Shown here piece by piece: positions 1 through 8,798 of a stretch of DNA of 21,212 nt. This DNA comes from Verrucomicrobiaceae bacterium (GTDB lineage Bacteria > Verrucomicrobiota > Verrucomicrobiia > Verrucomicrobiales > Verrucomicrobiaceae). Position 1 is the stretch's first letter. Each line of letters starts with the position of its first letter. The position numbers and the translations under genes are program-made. The stretch is taken from NCBI GenBank assembly GCA_021151605.1, contig JAGKWZ010000075.1:1-21212 (forward strand), written 5' to 3'. The notes under the pieces are model-generated. The model was not told the DNA's origin and ran no database searches. It saw only the letters and a program-made list of their open reading frames with translations.

Positions 1-30
1 CCATCCCATTGCAGAAAACCTCCTGGACTG

Positions 31-58
31 GCTCCCCGAGTTGGAAAGTCGGGGCTCC
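31..58. repeat. REP-like palindromic element, copy 1
   Basis: An inverted repeat with arms CCCCGA (34-39) and TCGGGG (49-54) around a 9-nt centre. It matches the element at 5872-5894 almost base for base, including the central TGGAAA. Two near-identical palindromes about 5.8 kb apart suggest a dispersed genomic repeat. It lies upstream of the ClpX-like gene in sequence with no convincing gene. Confidence 0.5.
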
Positions 59-140
59 AGTTTGCGACTTGGTCGTTCTACTTCCATGGATGCGCTCTGC
101 CCTTGCCCAGCTGCCCTGCCTCGCGGACATTGGCAGAATT

Positions 141-1796
141 ATGAGTGACTTGCCCACTGACCCACCCCAGCCACCGCAGAAGCCCTTCCCATCGCCGGAA
201 GAGATCACGCGGAAGCTGGAGGACTTCATCAAGAACAGCCTCGGTGGTCAGGTGATCTTCTCCCGGGTCGAGCCGCACAACATCGGCACCAAGACGCCTG
301 AAATCGAAGAGGGCAGCTCCGAGCCGCAGAAAGAGGAGGACAACAGCTCGATCTTCGACTTCCGCTACAAGCCAGCGGACATCAAGGCGCACCTGGACCG
401 CTTTGTAATCCGTCAGGATGAGGCGAAGAAGGTGCTGGCGACGGCGGTCTGCGACCACTACAACCACGCGCGGATGCTGCGTGAGCATGAGTCCCAGCCT
501 GGGGCGCAGGCGCTGGAGTTCTCCAAGCAGAACGTCGTGATCACAGGGCCGACGGGCGTGGGCAAGACTTATCTGGTGAAGCACATCGCCGAGCTGATCG
601 GCGTGCCCTTTGTGAAGGCGGATGCGACGAAGTTCAGCGAGACCGGCTATGTGGGGGCCGATGTGGATGATCTGGTGCGTGATCTGGTGGCGAAGGCGAA
701 TGGCAATGTGGAGCTGGCCGAGCACGGCATCATTTACCTGGATGAGATCGATAAGCTGGCGACGGGCGGCGAGGGCCGGATCGGGCGTGATGTGAGCGGG
801 CGCGGCGTGCAGACGGCCCTGCTGAAGCTGATGGAGGAGACGGAGGTGCCACTGTATGCCAACAACGACTTCCGCAGCCAGATGAAGATGATGTTTGAGA
901 TGCGCCAGGGTGGGAAACCTGGGCGCGAGGTCATCAATACGCGGAATATCCTGTTCATCGTCAGCGGGGCGTTTTCAGGCATCGAGAAGATCGTGGAGAA
1001 GCGCCAGAGCAAGGCCACCATCGGGTTCGGTGCGGCAGTTGCGGAGAAGCCGAGCAGCGAGGAGCTGATGCGTCAGGCGACGACGAAGGACTTCATCGAC
1101 TATGGCTTCGAGGCGGAGTTCATCGGGCGTCTGCCGGTGCGGGTGTTTTGTGATTCGCTGACGGCGGAGGATCTCTTCCTGATCATGAAGAAGAGCGAGG
1201 GAAGCCTGATCCGGCAGTATGAGCGCGAGTTTCACGCCTACGGCGTGCGCGCCACCTTTCAGGATGAGGCGCTGCGGGTGCTGGCGGGGCGTGCGGCGGA
1301 GGAGAAGACAGGTGCCCGCGGCCTGGTGACCGCCTGGGAGAAGGTGCTGCGAGACTTTAAGTTCGAGCTGCCGAGCCTGGGTCTGCCGGAGATCGTGATC
1401 GACGCCGCTCTGGTCAATGACCCAATGACGCGTCTGGAGCGCTGCCGGATCGAGGCAGAAAAGCTGCAGATCGATGGGCGCGCGGATGAGGTGCGCGCCT
1501 TTGTCGCTCGCTTTGCGGAGGAAACTGGCTTCCGGCTGGACTTTGACAGCTCTGCCGTGGCCGCCCTGCTGCAGCGGGCTGAGCGTGAAGGCAGTGCTAT
1601 CGACGTGATGTGCGCACGACTCTTTAAAGATTTCGCCTTCGGCCTGAAGCTGATCTCCCGGGGCACAGGTCAGACAACTTTCCAAATTGATCGCCATGCC
1701 GTGGAGGCACCGGACAAGTATCTGAGTGACATCGTCGTGAATTGTTATCGCCAACCTGAAGCCAACTCTTCATCATCCGCCCCACATGAATCGTAA
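141..1796 (+). CDS. ClpX-like AAA+ unfoldase lacking the zinc-binding domain, with a duplicated C-terminal lid
   Basis: ATPase of the ClpX branch of AAA+ unfoldases, which pull substrates through a pore into a partner peptidase such as ClpP. The 551-residue protein shows Walker A GPTGVGKT (136-143), the pore loop GYVG (169-172), Walker B with D201-E202, the ClpP-docking loop IGFG (294-297), the box FIGRLPV, and sensor-2 GAR (391-393). The N-terminal cysteine zinc domain of true ClpX is missing; residues 1-85 are charged and proline-rich. After the normal lid (about 361-428) a second region (about 457-524) repeats its pattern but lacks the GAR arginine. The ATG at 141 is chosen because the longer upstream reading is low-quality and crosses a palindrome. 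No Shine-Dalgarno is visible. It overlaps the next gene by 11 bases. A housekeeping clpX is probably elsewhere, so this looks like a specialised paralogue. Confidence 0.88.
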   Translation: MSDLPTDPPQPPQKPFPSPEEITRKLEDFIKNSLGGQVIFSRVEPHNIGTKTPEIEEGSSEPQKEEDNSSIFDFRYKPADIKAHLDRFVIRQDEAKKVLATAVCDHYNHARMLREHESQPGAQALEFSKQNVVITGPTGVGKTYLVKHIAELIGVPFVKADATKFSETGYVGADVDDLVRDLVAKANGNVELAEHGIIYLDEIDKLATGGEGRIGRDVSGRGVQTALLKLMEETEVPLYANNDFRSQMKMMFEMRQGGKPGREVINTRNILFIVSGAFSGIEKIVEKRQSKATIGFGAAVAEKPSSEELMRQATTKDFIDYGFEAEFIGRLPVRVFCDSLTAEDLFLIMKKSEGSLIRQYEREFHAYGVRATFQDEALRVLAGRAAEEKTGARGLVTAWEKVLRDFKFELPSLGLPEIVIDAALVNDPMTRLERCRIEAEKLQIDGRADEVRAFVARFAEETGFRLDFDSSAVAALLQRAEREGSAIDVMCARLFKDFAFGLKLISRGTGQTTFQIDRHAVEAPDKYLSDIVVNCYRQPEANSSSSAPHES

Positions 1797-2220
1797 TCGC
1801 GCCGCCGTCCTCTTCATTGGTGTCCTCGTCAGTGCTCCACTGCTGGCGCTGTATCATTTTGGGGTCTTCCCGGAAGCCGCCCGATGGATCAGCGGGCGTC
1901 TTCCAAAGCTTCTCGTTCTGCCGGAGGGAGAGCTGCGTCAGGTTCTGCCGTTGCAATATCTGTTTTACACCGCACTGGCTTTCAGCAGTGCGTGGCTGGG
2001 CATGGAGCTGGAGGCGGCGTGGAAGAAGTATCTCTACCTGCTTGGGCTGTCCTTTTTGACACTGCTGCTCACGCCCATCCTGGCGCTCAATGGTGTGCTC
2101 TTTGAGCCGTTCTCCGGTATCCTCGCGGCGAGCTTTGCCATGCTTATCGGCGTGATCGTGAGTGACCGTGCGGCAGAAGTCCCGGTCCAGGAGCAGTTCA
2201 AGGCTGAGGAACCAGCGTGA
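1786..2220 (+). CDS. Small integral membrane protein, unknown function
   Basis: I do not recognise the family. The 144-residue protein has about four hydrophobic helices (roughly 6-27, 55-73, 81-102 and 107-126), a loop with conserved-looking charges between the first two, and a short acidic cytoplasmic-type tail. Its ATG lies inside the last codons of the ClpX-like gene (11-base overlap), so the two are probably translationally coupled. This hints that the membrane protein could be a partner or substrate of the unfoldase, but that is inference from position only. Its 3' end overlaps the convergent hydrolase gene by 23 bases. Confidence 0.75.
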   Translation: MNRNRAAVLFIGVLVSAPLLALYHFGVFPEAARWISGRLPKLLVLPEGELRQVLPLQYLFYTALAFSSAWLGMELEAAWKKYLYLLGLSFLTLLLTPILALNGVLFEPFSGILAASFAMLIGVIVSDRAAEVPVQEQFKAEEPA

Positions 2221-3454
2221 CCTCCGTGCTGACCATGGCGTCGCGTTCGTCGAAGATGGTGATGAACCAGGTGTTGGCGTTCGCGGGTGGTTTTGGAGCC
2301 GAGATCGTCGAGCCTTCGATGGTGGCGGGGACGCTGGTCCACTGGCGCTTTGAGCGCAGGCCGGTGTCTCTGGTGTAGTTTAGCTTGGCGGCTTTCAGGG
2401 CGGTGGTGGACTGGCAGGTGACGAATACCTGATCACCTTTGATCTCGGGTTTTCCAGGCACAGGCAGGGCTTTGCCAGAGCGGCATTTGGAGTCGATAAA
2501 CAGGCCGATCTCCTGTGGAGCCCAGCCGGGCGGATGGCCATGCGGCATGTTTACCTGGATGCGCATGTACTTTTCACCAGGGACGACGGCGTAGCTCTTC
2601 ATGTAGCTGTCGAGGACGTAGTGGACATCGTTCGTACCATTGACGAAAAGGATGGGGACTTGGCAGCGCGGCAGGAGGCTGCCGGGATCGTAGGCTTTCA
2701 CCCAGTCGATGGCGCGGGTGACGAGTTTGTCGATGCTGGGTTTTTGCACGGATTCACCTTCGTGGAGGAAGCCGCATCCATAGACGGGCACGGCAGCTTT
2801 GAAACGGTCATCCAAGGAGGCGACGAGGCAGGTGGTGTAGCCGCCCCAACTGATGCCGGTGACGGCGGTGTGCTCTGAATCGACCTCTGGAAAGCTGCGC
2901 AGGAGTGTGTGGGCACGCATGACGCTGGCAGCGGCGTGGAAAGGCCAGTCATCGCTGGTGTCTGCCGTGAGGATGCAGTCGAACTTTTCAGGGTGACCAT
3001 GCGCTGGGCCGCCATTTGGCAGACGAGTGCGGATGCCTTTATGACCGTTGCCAAGAGCCGTGCCTTTGGCATCGAACTCCACCTCGGGTGGCCGTGAGCC
3101 ATTTAGATCCATCGCGATGGCGGCATAGCCACGTTTCGCCCAAAGCTGCACCCATTCGGCAAAGGCTGTGCCGCCTCCGCCATGGATGAGCACGACTCCG
3201 GGGAACTTAGTGCCAGCTTTGGCTTCGCCAAGAGTGATGGGTGAGGCATAAAAGGCGAAGACTTCGGTGTCATGCCCCTGATACTTTTCACCAGCATAGG
3301 TCAGGGAGTGGATGGGCTGATCCTGGCGCAGCCATTTCACTGCAGGCACGTTCTTTTTGAGAGCATCAAGATCCCATGGGCCAACGCTTTCTCCGTGGAG
3401 GCATGGGGAGATGGTGAAAAGTAGGGCGGTGGCAGTGAAGAGCGGTAGCTTCAT
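2198..3454 (-). CDS. Secreted alpha/beta hydrolase (acetyl xylan esterase / dienelactone hydrolase-like)
   Basis: A 418-residue exported esterase-type enzyme. A signal peptide begins MKLPLFTATALLF. The alpha/beta hydrolase core has an oxyanion-hole strand ending in HGGGG (91-95), the nucleophile elbow GISWGG with Ser202, a likely acid Asp276 in NGTND, and a likely catalytic His at 305 or 307 in MPHGH. The last 80 or so residues form a separate beta-rich region resembling the C-terminal part of PhoPQ-activated pathogenicity-related (PqaA-like) proteins. The ATG at 3454 is chosen over longer in-frame starts (to 3526) because the signal peptide starts there. The substrate is unknown; such secreted esterases in Verrucomicrobia are usually linked to polysaccharide deacylation. 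It converges on and overlaps the preceding plus-strand gene by 23 bases. Confidence 0.8.
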   Translation of the reverse strand: MKLPLFTATALLFTISPCLHGESVGPWDLDALKKNVPAVKWLRQDQPIHSLTYAGEKYQGHDTEVFAFYASPITLGEAKAGTKFPGVVLIHGGGGTAFAEWVQLWAKRGYAAIAMDLNGSRPPEVEFDAKGTALGNGHKGIRTRLPNGGPAHGHPEKFDCILTADTSDDWPFHAAASVMRAHTLLRSFPEVDSEHTAVTGISWGGYTTCLVASLDDRFKAAVPVYGCGFLHEGESVQKPSIDKLVTRAIDWVKAYDPGSLLPRCQVPILFVNGTNDVHYVLDSYMKSYAVVPGEKYMRIQVNMPHGHPPGWAPQEIGLFIDSKCRSGKALPVPGKPEIKGDQVFVTCQSTTALKAAKLNYTRDTGLRSKRQWTSVPATIEGSTISAPKPPANANTWFITIFDERDAMVSTEVTLVPQP

Positions 3455-3545
3455 ATTAGCCCCATGAAACGCTGCCATGAGGCTTATTCCGTGCAGTTTT
3501 TTGCGCGAAATTTTCTCATAAAACAATGAGTTTGCAGGCGAGCGG

Positions 3546-3558
3546 GTTTCGCCGAAAC
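3546..3558. promoter_or_regulatory. Short palindrome just before the LysM lipoprotein start
   Basis: GTTTCG (3546-3551) and CGAAAC (3553-3558) form a perfect 6+6 inverted repeat around one base, ending 8 bases before the ATG at 3567. It could be an operator or a small mRNA hairpin over the ribosome landing site. No regulator is known, and chance is a fair alternative. Confidence 0.25.
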
Positions 3559-3566
3559 ATGGGGCG

Positions 3567-4067
3567 ATGATTTCCGCCCCCTTTCGTGTAGTCCTCAGTC
3601 TGGCTCTCCTGCTTACGCTGGCATCTTGTGGTTCCTCACCGCGAGTCCGTGGAGTGCCCAGGAATTTGCCAAAGATCGACCTGCATGGCAGCGCAGCTAC
3701 TCCTGTGCACAGTATGGAAAAAGAAGATTATCCTTTCGCTCCGAGTGGCGAATACCTCACGGCCTGGGCTTCCAACAGTGGGCGTGAAACCTCGGTGTCA
3801 GATTTTGAATCCTGGCAAAAGTCACATGAAGGATCGGTTTCACGGCGAAATCCTTCACCAGTGCGGAAAGTGTCATCTTCGAGCAGCAAGAAGAAAAGCT
3901 CATCCTTCAGCAAATCGAAGGGGGGCAGCAGCTACACGATCAAGAAAGGAGACACGCTCGGAGCTATCGCCGCAAGGAACGGCACCACAGTGTCCAAGAT
4001 CAAAGCTGCCAATGGCATGTCCTCGGATTTCATCCGTGAAGGCAAGAGTCTGAAGATCCCCAAGTAA
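3567..4067 (+). CDS. LysM-domain lipoprotein
   Basis: A 166-residue predicted lipoprotein: hydrophobic signal peptide with lipobox LASC and the acylated Cys at residue 21. A poorly conserved middle is followed by a Ser/Lys-rich linker (about 93-120) and one C-terminal LysM domain (123-166, from YTIKKGDT to the end), a peptidoglycan-binding fold. No catalytic domain is present, unlike NlpD-type LysM lipoproteins that also carry a LytM domain. The next gene, 12 bases downstream, is a secreted amidase with no binding domain of its own, so the lipoprotein may anchor, localise or activate it. That partnership is inferred from gene order. Confidence 0.85.
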   Translation: MISAPFRVVLSLALLLTLASCGSSPRVRGVPRNLPKIDLHGSAATPVHSMEKEDYPFAPSGEYLTAWASNSGRETSVSDFESWQKSHEGSVSRRNPSPVRKVSSSSSKKKSSSFSKSKGGSSYTIKKGDTLGAIAARNGTTVSKIKAANGMSSDFIREGKSLKIPK

Positions 4068-4079
4068 TCCGCCACTTCC

Positions 4080-4670
4080 ATGCTGCGATTCATCATCGGC
4101 GCGCTGCTTCTCGTGATGCTTGAGGCACCCGCCTGGGCATTGAGTTTCACCACCGTGGTGATTGATGCAGGGCATGGCGGCAAAGACGGTGGCTGCGTCC
4201 ACCACGGGCTCATTGAAAAGAAGCTCTGCCTCGATCTTGCTCTGCGTCTCGAGCGCGTGCTGAAGGCGAAAGGCCTTCGTGTCGTCATGACCCGGCGCAC
4301 GGATGTCTTTATCTCACTCGATGCACGTGCAGCCATCGCGAACCGGCAGAAGAACGCCCTCTTTGTGAGCCTGCATTTCAATGGCAACCGGAACAAAGCC
4401 ATCAGCGGCATGGAGGTCTTCTATCGCAGCCAAGGGGGCAAGGCAGTGGCGGCCAAAATCCTCCGTAGTATGGATGTGAACTGCAAAGGGGTGAAGCGCG
4501 GCCTCTTTTTCCAAGATCTCAAAGTGCTGCGTGCCACTAGGATGACCGCAGTGCTCGTCGAAGGCGGCTACTTGAGCAATAAGACTGACGCCAGCCGGTG
4601 TGCCACCGCCTATCATCGGGAAGAACTGGCCAAGGCCATCGCCAGAGGAATTCTAGCCGCCCGCTCATGA
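4080..4670 (+). CDS. N-acetylmuramoyl-L-alanine amidase (Amidase_3), secreted
   Basis: Zinc amidase that cuts the bond between MurNAc and the stem-peptide L-alanine in peptidoglycan, typically during cell separation. The 196-residue protein has a signal peptide (about 1-20) and one Amidase_3 domain. Expected zinc ligands are visible: His32 in DAGHGG, Glu46 in IEKKL and His99 in SLHFN. The catalytic Glu161 sits in VEGGYLSN. It is a minimal version, with no AMIN or LysM targeting domain and no obvious long autoinhibitory helix. The preceding LysM lipoprotein gene is 12 bases upstream, and its stop overlaps the next start as ATGA (4667-4670), so the three genes look like one operon. Confidence 0.92.
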   Translation: MLRFIIGALLLVMLEAPAWALSFTTVVIDAGHGGKDGGCVHHGLIEKKLCLDLALRLERVLKAKGLRVVMTRRTDVFISLDARAAIANRQKNALFVSLHFNGNRNKAISGMEVFYRSQGGKAVAAKILRSMDVNCKGVKRGLFFQDLKVLRATRMTAVLVEGGYLSNKTDASRCATAYHREELAKAIARGILAARS

Positions 4671-4948
4671 GTGCCGAAGCCAATGCTCAGCTCGTCGTCC
4701 GAGTGACACCGAATGCCCGACGCTCCGAAATCCTCGGCTGGGGTGCAGATGAAAAGGGCCGCCCCGTGCTACTCATCAAGCTCGCTGCACCACCTGTCGA
4801 CGGGAAGGCAAATACAGAGCTAATTCGCTTCATTGCAGACTACCTCGGATGTGCCAAAGGGAAGGTGCAGCTGGTGCGTGGTGAGGGCAGTCGGCAGAAG
4901 GTGCTCGATGTTCCATCAGACACATTCGTGAAGTTGCCTTCACGTTGA
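4667..4948 (+). CDS. DUF167 / UPF0235 (YggU-like) protein
   Basis: A 93-residue single-domain protein of the DUF167/YggU family; the molecular role of this family is not established. Family hallmarks are the segment around VRVTPNARRSE near the N-terminus, the central LAAPPVDGKANTEL, and the C-terminal VRGEGSRQKVLDV. The ATG at 4667 overlaps the amidase stop codon (ATGA), which indicates translational coupling; the longer in-frame reading back to 4598 lies inside the amidase gene and is rejected. Confidence 0.9.
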   Translation: MSAEANAQLVVRVTPNARRSEILGWGADEKGRPVLLIKLAAPPVDGKANTELIRFIADYLGCAKGKVQLVRGEGSRQKVLDVPSDTFVKLPSR

Positions 4949-4962
4949 AAGGGTTTCTCCAT

Positions 4963-4991
4963 TTGACGCCGTCATGGCAGCGGGCTAGAAA
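4963..4991 (+). promoter_or_regulatory. Candidate sigma-70 promoter for the secreted protein gene at 5035
   Basis: TTGACG (4963-4968) and TAGAAA (4986-4991) are separated by exactly 17 bases, giving 5/6 and 4/6 matches to the consensus boxes. Transcription would begin near 4998, leaving a leader of about 37 bases. A short inverted repeat, CGGG/CCCG, overlaps the -10 region. Confidence 0.45.
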
Positions 4992-5034
4992 CCCGTCCGA
5001 ACGTTTACCCTCCTGCTCGGTCAAACCCAGCCCT

Positions 5035-5643
5035 ATGCAATCTGCCCGTCTAATTTCCTCCCTCGCCCTTGGCTTTTTTGCCCTCGTCGGCACGTCCTTC
5101 AGTTCGCCACTGCCTGCCGACCATCCATGCGGTGAACTCGTCAAAAAGTATCTCACAGCTGTCGTGAATCAGGAGTGGAAGACTGCAGCCAGCCTGCTTC
5201 AGGCCTCCTCTCTGGAGCGCAAGCAAAAGGAAACCATCGCCATCATCAAGACAGCTCCAACGATGACTGAGGAACAGCAGATGCTGGAGCGCTTCGGAGT
5301 GAAAGAGATCCGTGAACTAGAAAAATTGTCTCCCCAGGAGTTCTACATTCTTGACCGCGAAGCCTGGCATAAGCGCATCAACGCTGCTGCGGACGTCACC
5401 AAGCGTAAGCAGGAAACCCTTCAAATCATCGTGCTAGGCTTGGTCGAAGAGAAAGATAAAGGCTTCGTTCACGCCACGGTTCGCACCTCTCAAGAAACTC
5501 TCACTGACCGTATTGAAGAGCTTTTCCTCATCTCCTTCGTTAAAACAGGCGACTCATGGACCATCTCTCCTGAGATGAAAGACCGCCCGCTGATCACTCC
5601 TCTGAATGGCAAAAAGGCCGAGGGTGAAGCCAAGAGTAAATAG
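5035..5643 (+). CDS. Small secreted protein of unknown function
   Basis: A 202-residue protein with a signal peptide starting MQSARLISSLALGFFAL and likely cleaved after the first 20-25 residues. The mature part begins with a helix pattern (GELVKKYLTAVVNQEWKTA) reminiscent of NTF2-like or DUF4878-type secreted domains, then charged helices and a beta-rich second half ending at a lysine-rich tail. I do not assign a family. The ATG at 5035 is preferred to an upstream in-frame codon at 4945 because the signal peptide begins here and a good promoter lies between the two. GC content looks lower than in the flanking genes. It is followed by a strong terminator. Confidence 0.78.
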   Translation: MQSARLISSLALGFFALVGTSFSSPLPADHPCGELVKKYLTAVVNQEWKTAASLLQASSLERKQKETIAIIKTAPTMTEEQQMLERFGVKEIRELEKLSPQEFYILDREAWHKRINAAADVTKRKQETLQIIVLGLVEEKDKGFVHATVRTSQETLTDRIEELFLISFVKTGDSWTISPEMKDRPLITPLNGKKAEGEAKSK

Positions 5644-5668
5644 ACAGATTTGATTTACAGCTAATCTG

Positions 5669-5704
5669 CAAAAAACGGAAGACTTTCGGGTCTTCCGTTT
5701 TTTG
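5669..5704. terminator. Bidirectional intrinsic terminator
   Basis: A perfect 14-bp inverted repeat, AAAAAACGGAAGAC (5670-5683) and GTCTTCCGTTTTTT (5690-5703), closes a 6-base loop; C5669-G5704 extends it. The stem has a T-run on either strand, so it can stop the plus-strand gene ending at 5643 and also messages from the minus-strand gene ending at 5916. Confidence 0.9.
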
Positions 5705-5915
5705 TGCCCACAGAACTACTGAAGATTGATAAAGGCGGGTTAGACCGGCGAGCACAGCGGCCACAATGAGCAAGGAAAGTAGACCTGACTTTTTGGACAA
5801 TACCAGAGAAGCGCCATACAAAATCGGTCGCGCCACCGCAGTTCCATATAAAACAATGTGAGCCTGGTGATTCCCGAGGTGGAAACTCGGGCACCATTGG
5901 GAAAGTCGTTTTACC
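5705..5915. other. Intergenic spacer with no convincing gene
   Basis: Sequence between the terminator and the end of the CE15-like gene. A minus-strand reading of about 44 codons (5705-5836) contains one hydrophobic stretch, but it has no stop before running through the terminator stem, so I do not call it. The right part holds a palindromic repeat (5872-5894). Otherwise I see nothing in it. Confidence 0.5.
5872..5894. repeat. REP-like palindromic element, copy 2
   Basis: Arms CCCGAG (5873-5878) and CTCGGG (5886-5891) flank the 7-nt centre GTGGAAA. Shares the pattern CCCGAGnTGGAAAnTCGGG with copy 1 at the left edge of the window. It sits in the non-coding spacer downstream of the CE15-like gene. 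Confidence 0.55.
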
Positions 5916-7214
5916 TCACTTCACCAGGTGCCGCTTAGCGAACTTAAGGTACTGCGTCCAGTCGTAGTCGGTGACGTCGTGTTTGCCGGTGCGGATGTGG
6001 TAGGCGATGGCATCGCCGACGGGGGAGTCGATGGCTGGTTGGGCGGTGACTCCGTAGCCTTTTTTTCCGAAGAGGGCAAAGGCGGGTTCGGCATGAAGAC
6101 CGGAGAGAAACTCGCCCTTGGGATCAGCCCAGGTGTCCTCCACGGCGCTGGCGATGTACACTGGGCGTGGAGCTGCGAGAGCGATGAGCATGTGTTTATC
6201 AATCGGACAGGCGGATTCGTTTCCTGCGTAGCTGGTGTAGGTGCGGGTGAACCAATGCGGGAAGGCCTTGGTGATGATGGCCGTCGTTTCACCGATATTT
6301 CGGCGCATGAGCGCGGCACCGCCTTCACCGGAATTGTTCGAAATGACGACGCCGAAGCGCGTATCCTGAGCACCCGCCCAAAGGGAGGTCTTTCCGAGTC
6401 GTGAGTGGCCGATGACGGCGAGCTGTTTCGCGTTCACGTCGGCATCGGTTTCGAGATAGTCGGCGATGCGGCTGAGGCCCCAGGCCCAGGCACCGATGGC
6501 TCCCCACTGGCCGTCTTTCCACTCCGTGCTGGCTCCGTCTTTGCTGAGCACGGCGCGCAGGCCTTCTTTCCAGCCATCGGCATGGTCGGGCTCGATGTCT
6601 CCATAGTAATAGGTGGCCACGGCGAAACCCTGATCGATGATCATCTCCAGGGGCCAGCGACTGGCTTCATTGCCCCGGCTCGCTTCGGTGGCGCGATTAT
6701 CGATGATGGACTTCTCTTTATTCGGGCGCATCCATCGCGTGGAAAGAGGCACGTCCTTTTCGAGGCTGACGGCATGATTGCCACCAAAACTCGGACCCAC
6801 AAAGCAGGGAGCGGGTTTGCCAAGGCCATTCGGCGTGTAAAGCATGACATCCATGCCCTGCCAGGCCGGATGTTCGGGAAGGGAGATGTGAATGAATTTC
6901 CGCGTGGCTTTGCCGCCAAGCGCGTCTTTTTTGACCTGCGTCACCTTGAACTCGACCTTGCCCCAGGTCGCGGGGGCGGGCGTCCTGCCGAAGACGTGCT
7001 GCTCAAAGAGGGCCAGCACCTCCGGGCGGCGGAGTTTGGTCCATTCATCTGCCGCCTTCACCGCTTTGCCATCGCTGGTCTTCAAAAGGTCCGGCAGGGT
7101 GTAAGGCGCGATCTTGGCTTCGTCGTAGTTGGCGGTCTTTTGCTGGGCTTCGACAAAACCTGCGCTGTGGAAGAGTGTCGTTGTGATTAGAACCGGGAGG
7201 ATGTTTCGTGACAT
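5916..7214 (-). CDS. CE15-like glucuronoyl esterase, secreted
   Basis: Alpha/beta hydrolase of the carbohydrate esterase 15 type, enzymes that cleave 4-O-methyl-glucuronoyl esters linking hemicellulose to lignin or related uronate esters. The 432-residue protein has a signal peptide (MSRNILPVLITTTLF onwards). The nucleophile motif GHSRLGK has Ser271, followed by NNSGEGGAAL with Glu297, and His412 in GKHDVTDYDW is the likely catalytic histidine. The oxyanion-side segment GPSFGGNH and the motif SAVEDTWADPKGEF are also typical. The ATG at 7214 is chosen because the signal peptide starts there; the upstream in-frame extension to 7301 crosses a palindrome. It lies 90 bases downstream of the DUF1501 gene and could share its message. 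Confidence 0.85.
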   Translation of the reverse strand: MSRNILPVLITTTLFHSAGFVEAQQKTANYDEAKIAPYTLPDLLKTSDGKAVKAADEWTKLRRPEVLALFEQHVFGRTPAPATWGKVEFKVTQVKKDALGGKATRKFIHISLPEHPAWQGMDVMLYTPNGLGKPAPCFVGPSFGGNHAVSLEKDVPLSTRWMRPNKEKSIIDNRATEASRGNEASRWPLEMIIDQGFAVATYYYGDIEPDHADGWKEGLRAVLSKDGASTEWKDGQWGAIGAWAWGLSRIADYLETDADVNAKQLAVIGHSRLGKTSLWAGAQDTRFGVVISNNSGEGGAALMRRNIGETTAIITKAFPHWFTRTYTSYAGNESACPIDKHMLIALAAPRPVYIASAVEDTWADPKGEFLSGLHAEPAFALFGKKGYGVTAQPAIDSPVGDAIAYHIRTGKHDVTDYDWTQYLKFAKRHLVK

Positions 7215-7278
7215 GGCAGCATGTGAAACGAAGTTCGCCTCCGGGATCAATCCCGCAGAATGGAGGGCGTGCAAAATC

Positions 7279-7298
7279 CCCGTCCCGCCTGGGACGGG
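7279..7298. repeat. GC-rich palindrome between two minus-strand genes
   Basis: Perfect 8-bp arms CCCGTCCC (7279-7286) and GGGACGGG (7291-7298) with loop GCCT. It has no T-run, so it is not a standard terminator. Like copy 2 of the REP-like element it is followed directly by CAC, giving the shared edge GGGCAC, and may belong to the same broad class of dispersed palindromes. Confidence 0.45.
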
Positions 7299-7304
7299 CA
7301 CACC

Positions 7305-8720
<1,416 letters not shown>

Positions 8721-8798
8721 GTGAGGGCGGAACCATTAACCGGTTCAATCCATGGAAATCTTGCAGCCCAAGCACGAGCGCTGCTGACCTGCGATGAA

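Noticed and set aside
2..148. Open plus-strand frame from the left edge to a TGA overlapping the ClpX-like start
   Set aside because: 48 codons can stay open by chance, it contains the REP-like palindrome, and I recognise no family; it could be the end of an upstream gene but evidence is too thin.
4945..5034. Upstream start for the secreted protein gene
   Set aside because: The added 30 residues precede an evident signal peptide and overlap the candidate promoter.
5594..5836. Minus-strand 80-codon reading with a hydrophobic stretch
   Set aside because: It runs through the perfect terminator stem and into the opposite end of the secreted-protein gene, with no recognisable family; possibly a remnant, but not supportable as a gene.
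8730..8746. GAACC/GGTTC inverted repeat between the secretin and DUF1501 genes
   Set aside because: Five-base arms only, without a T-run; easily expected by chance.
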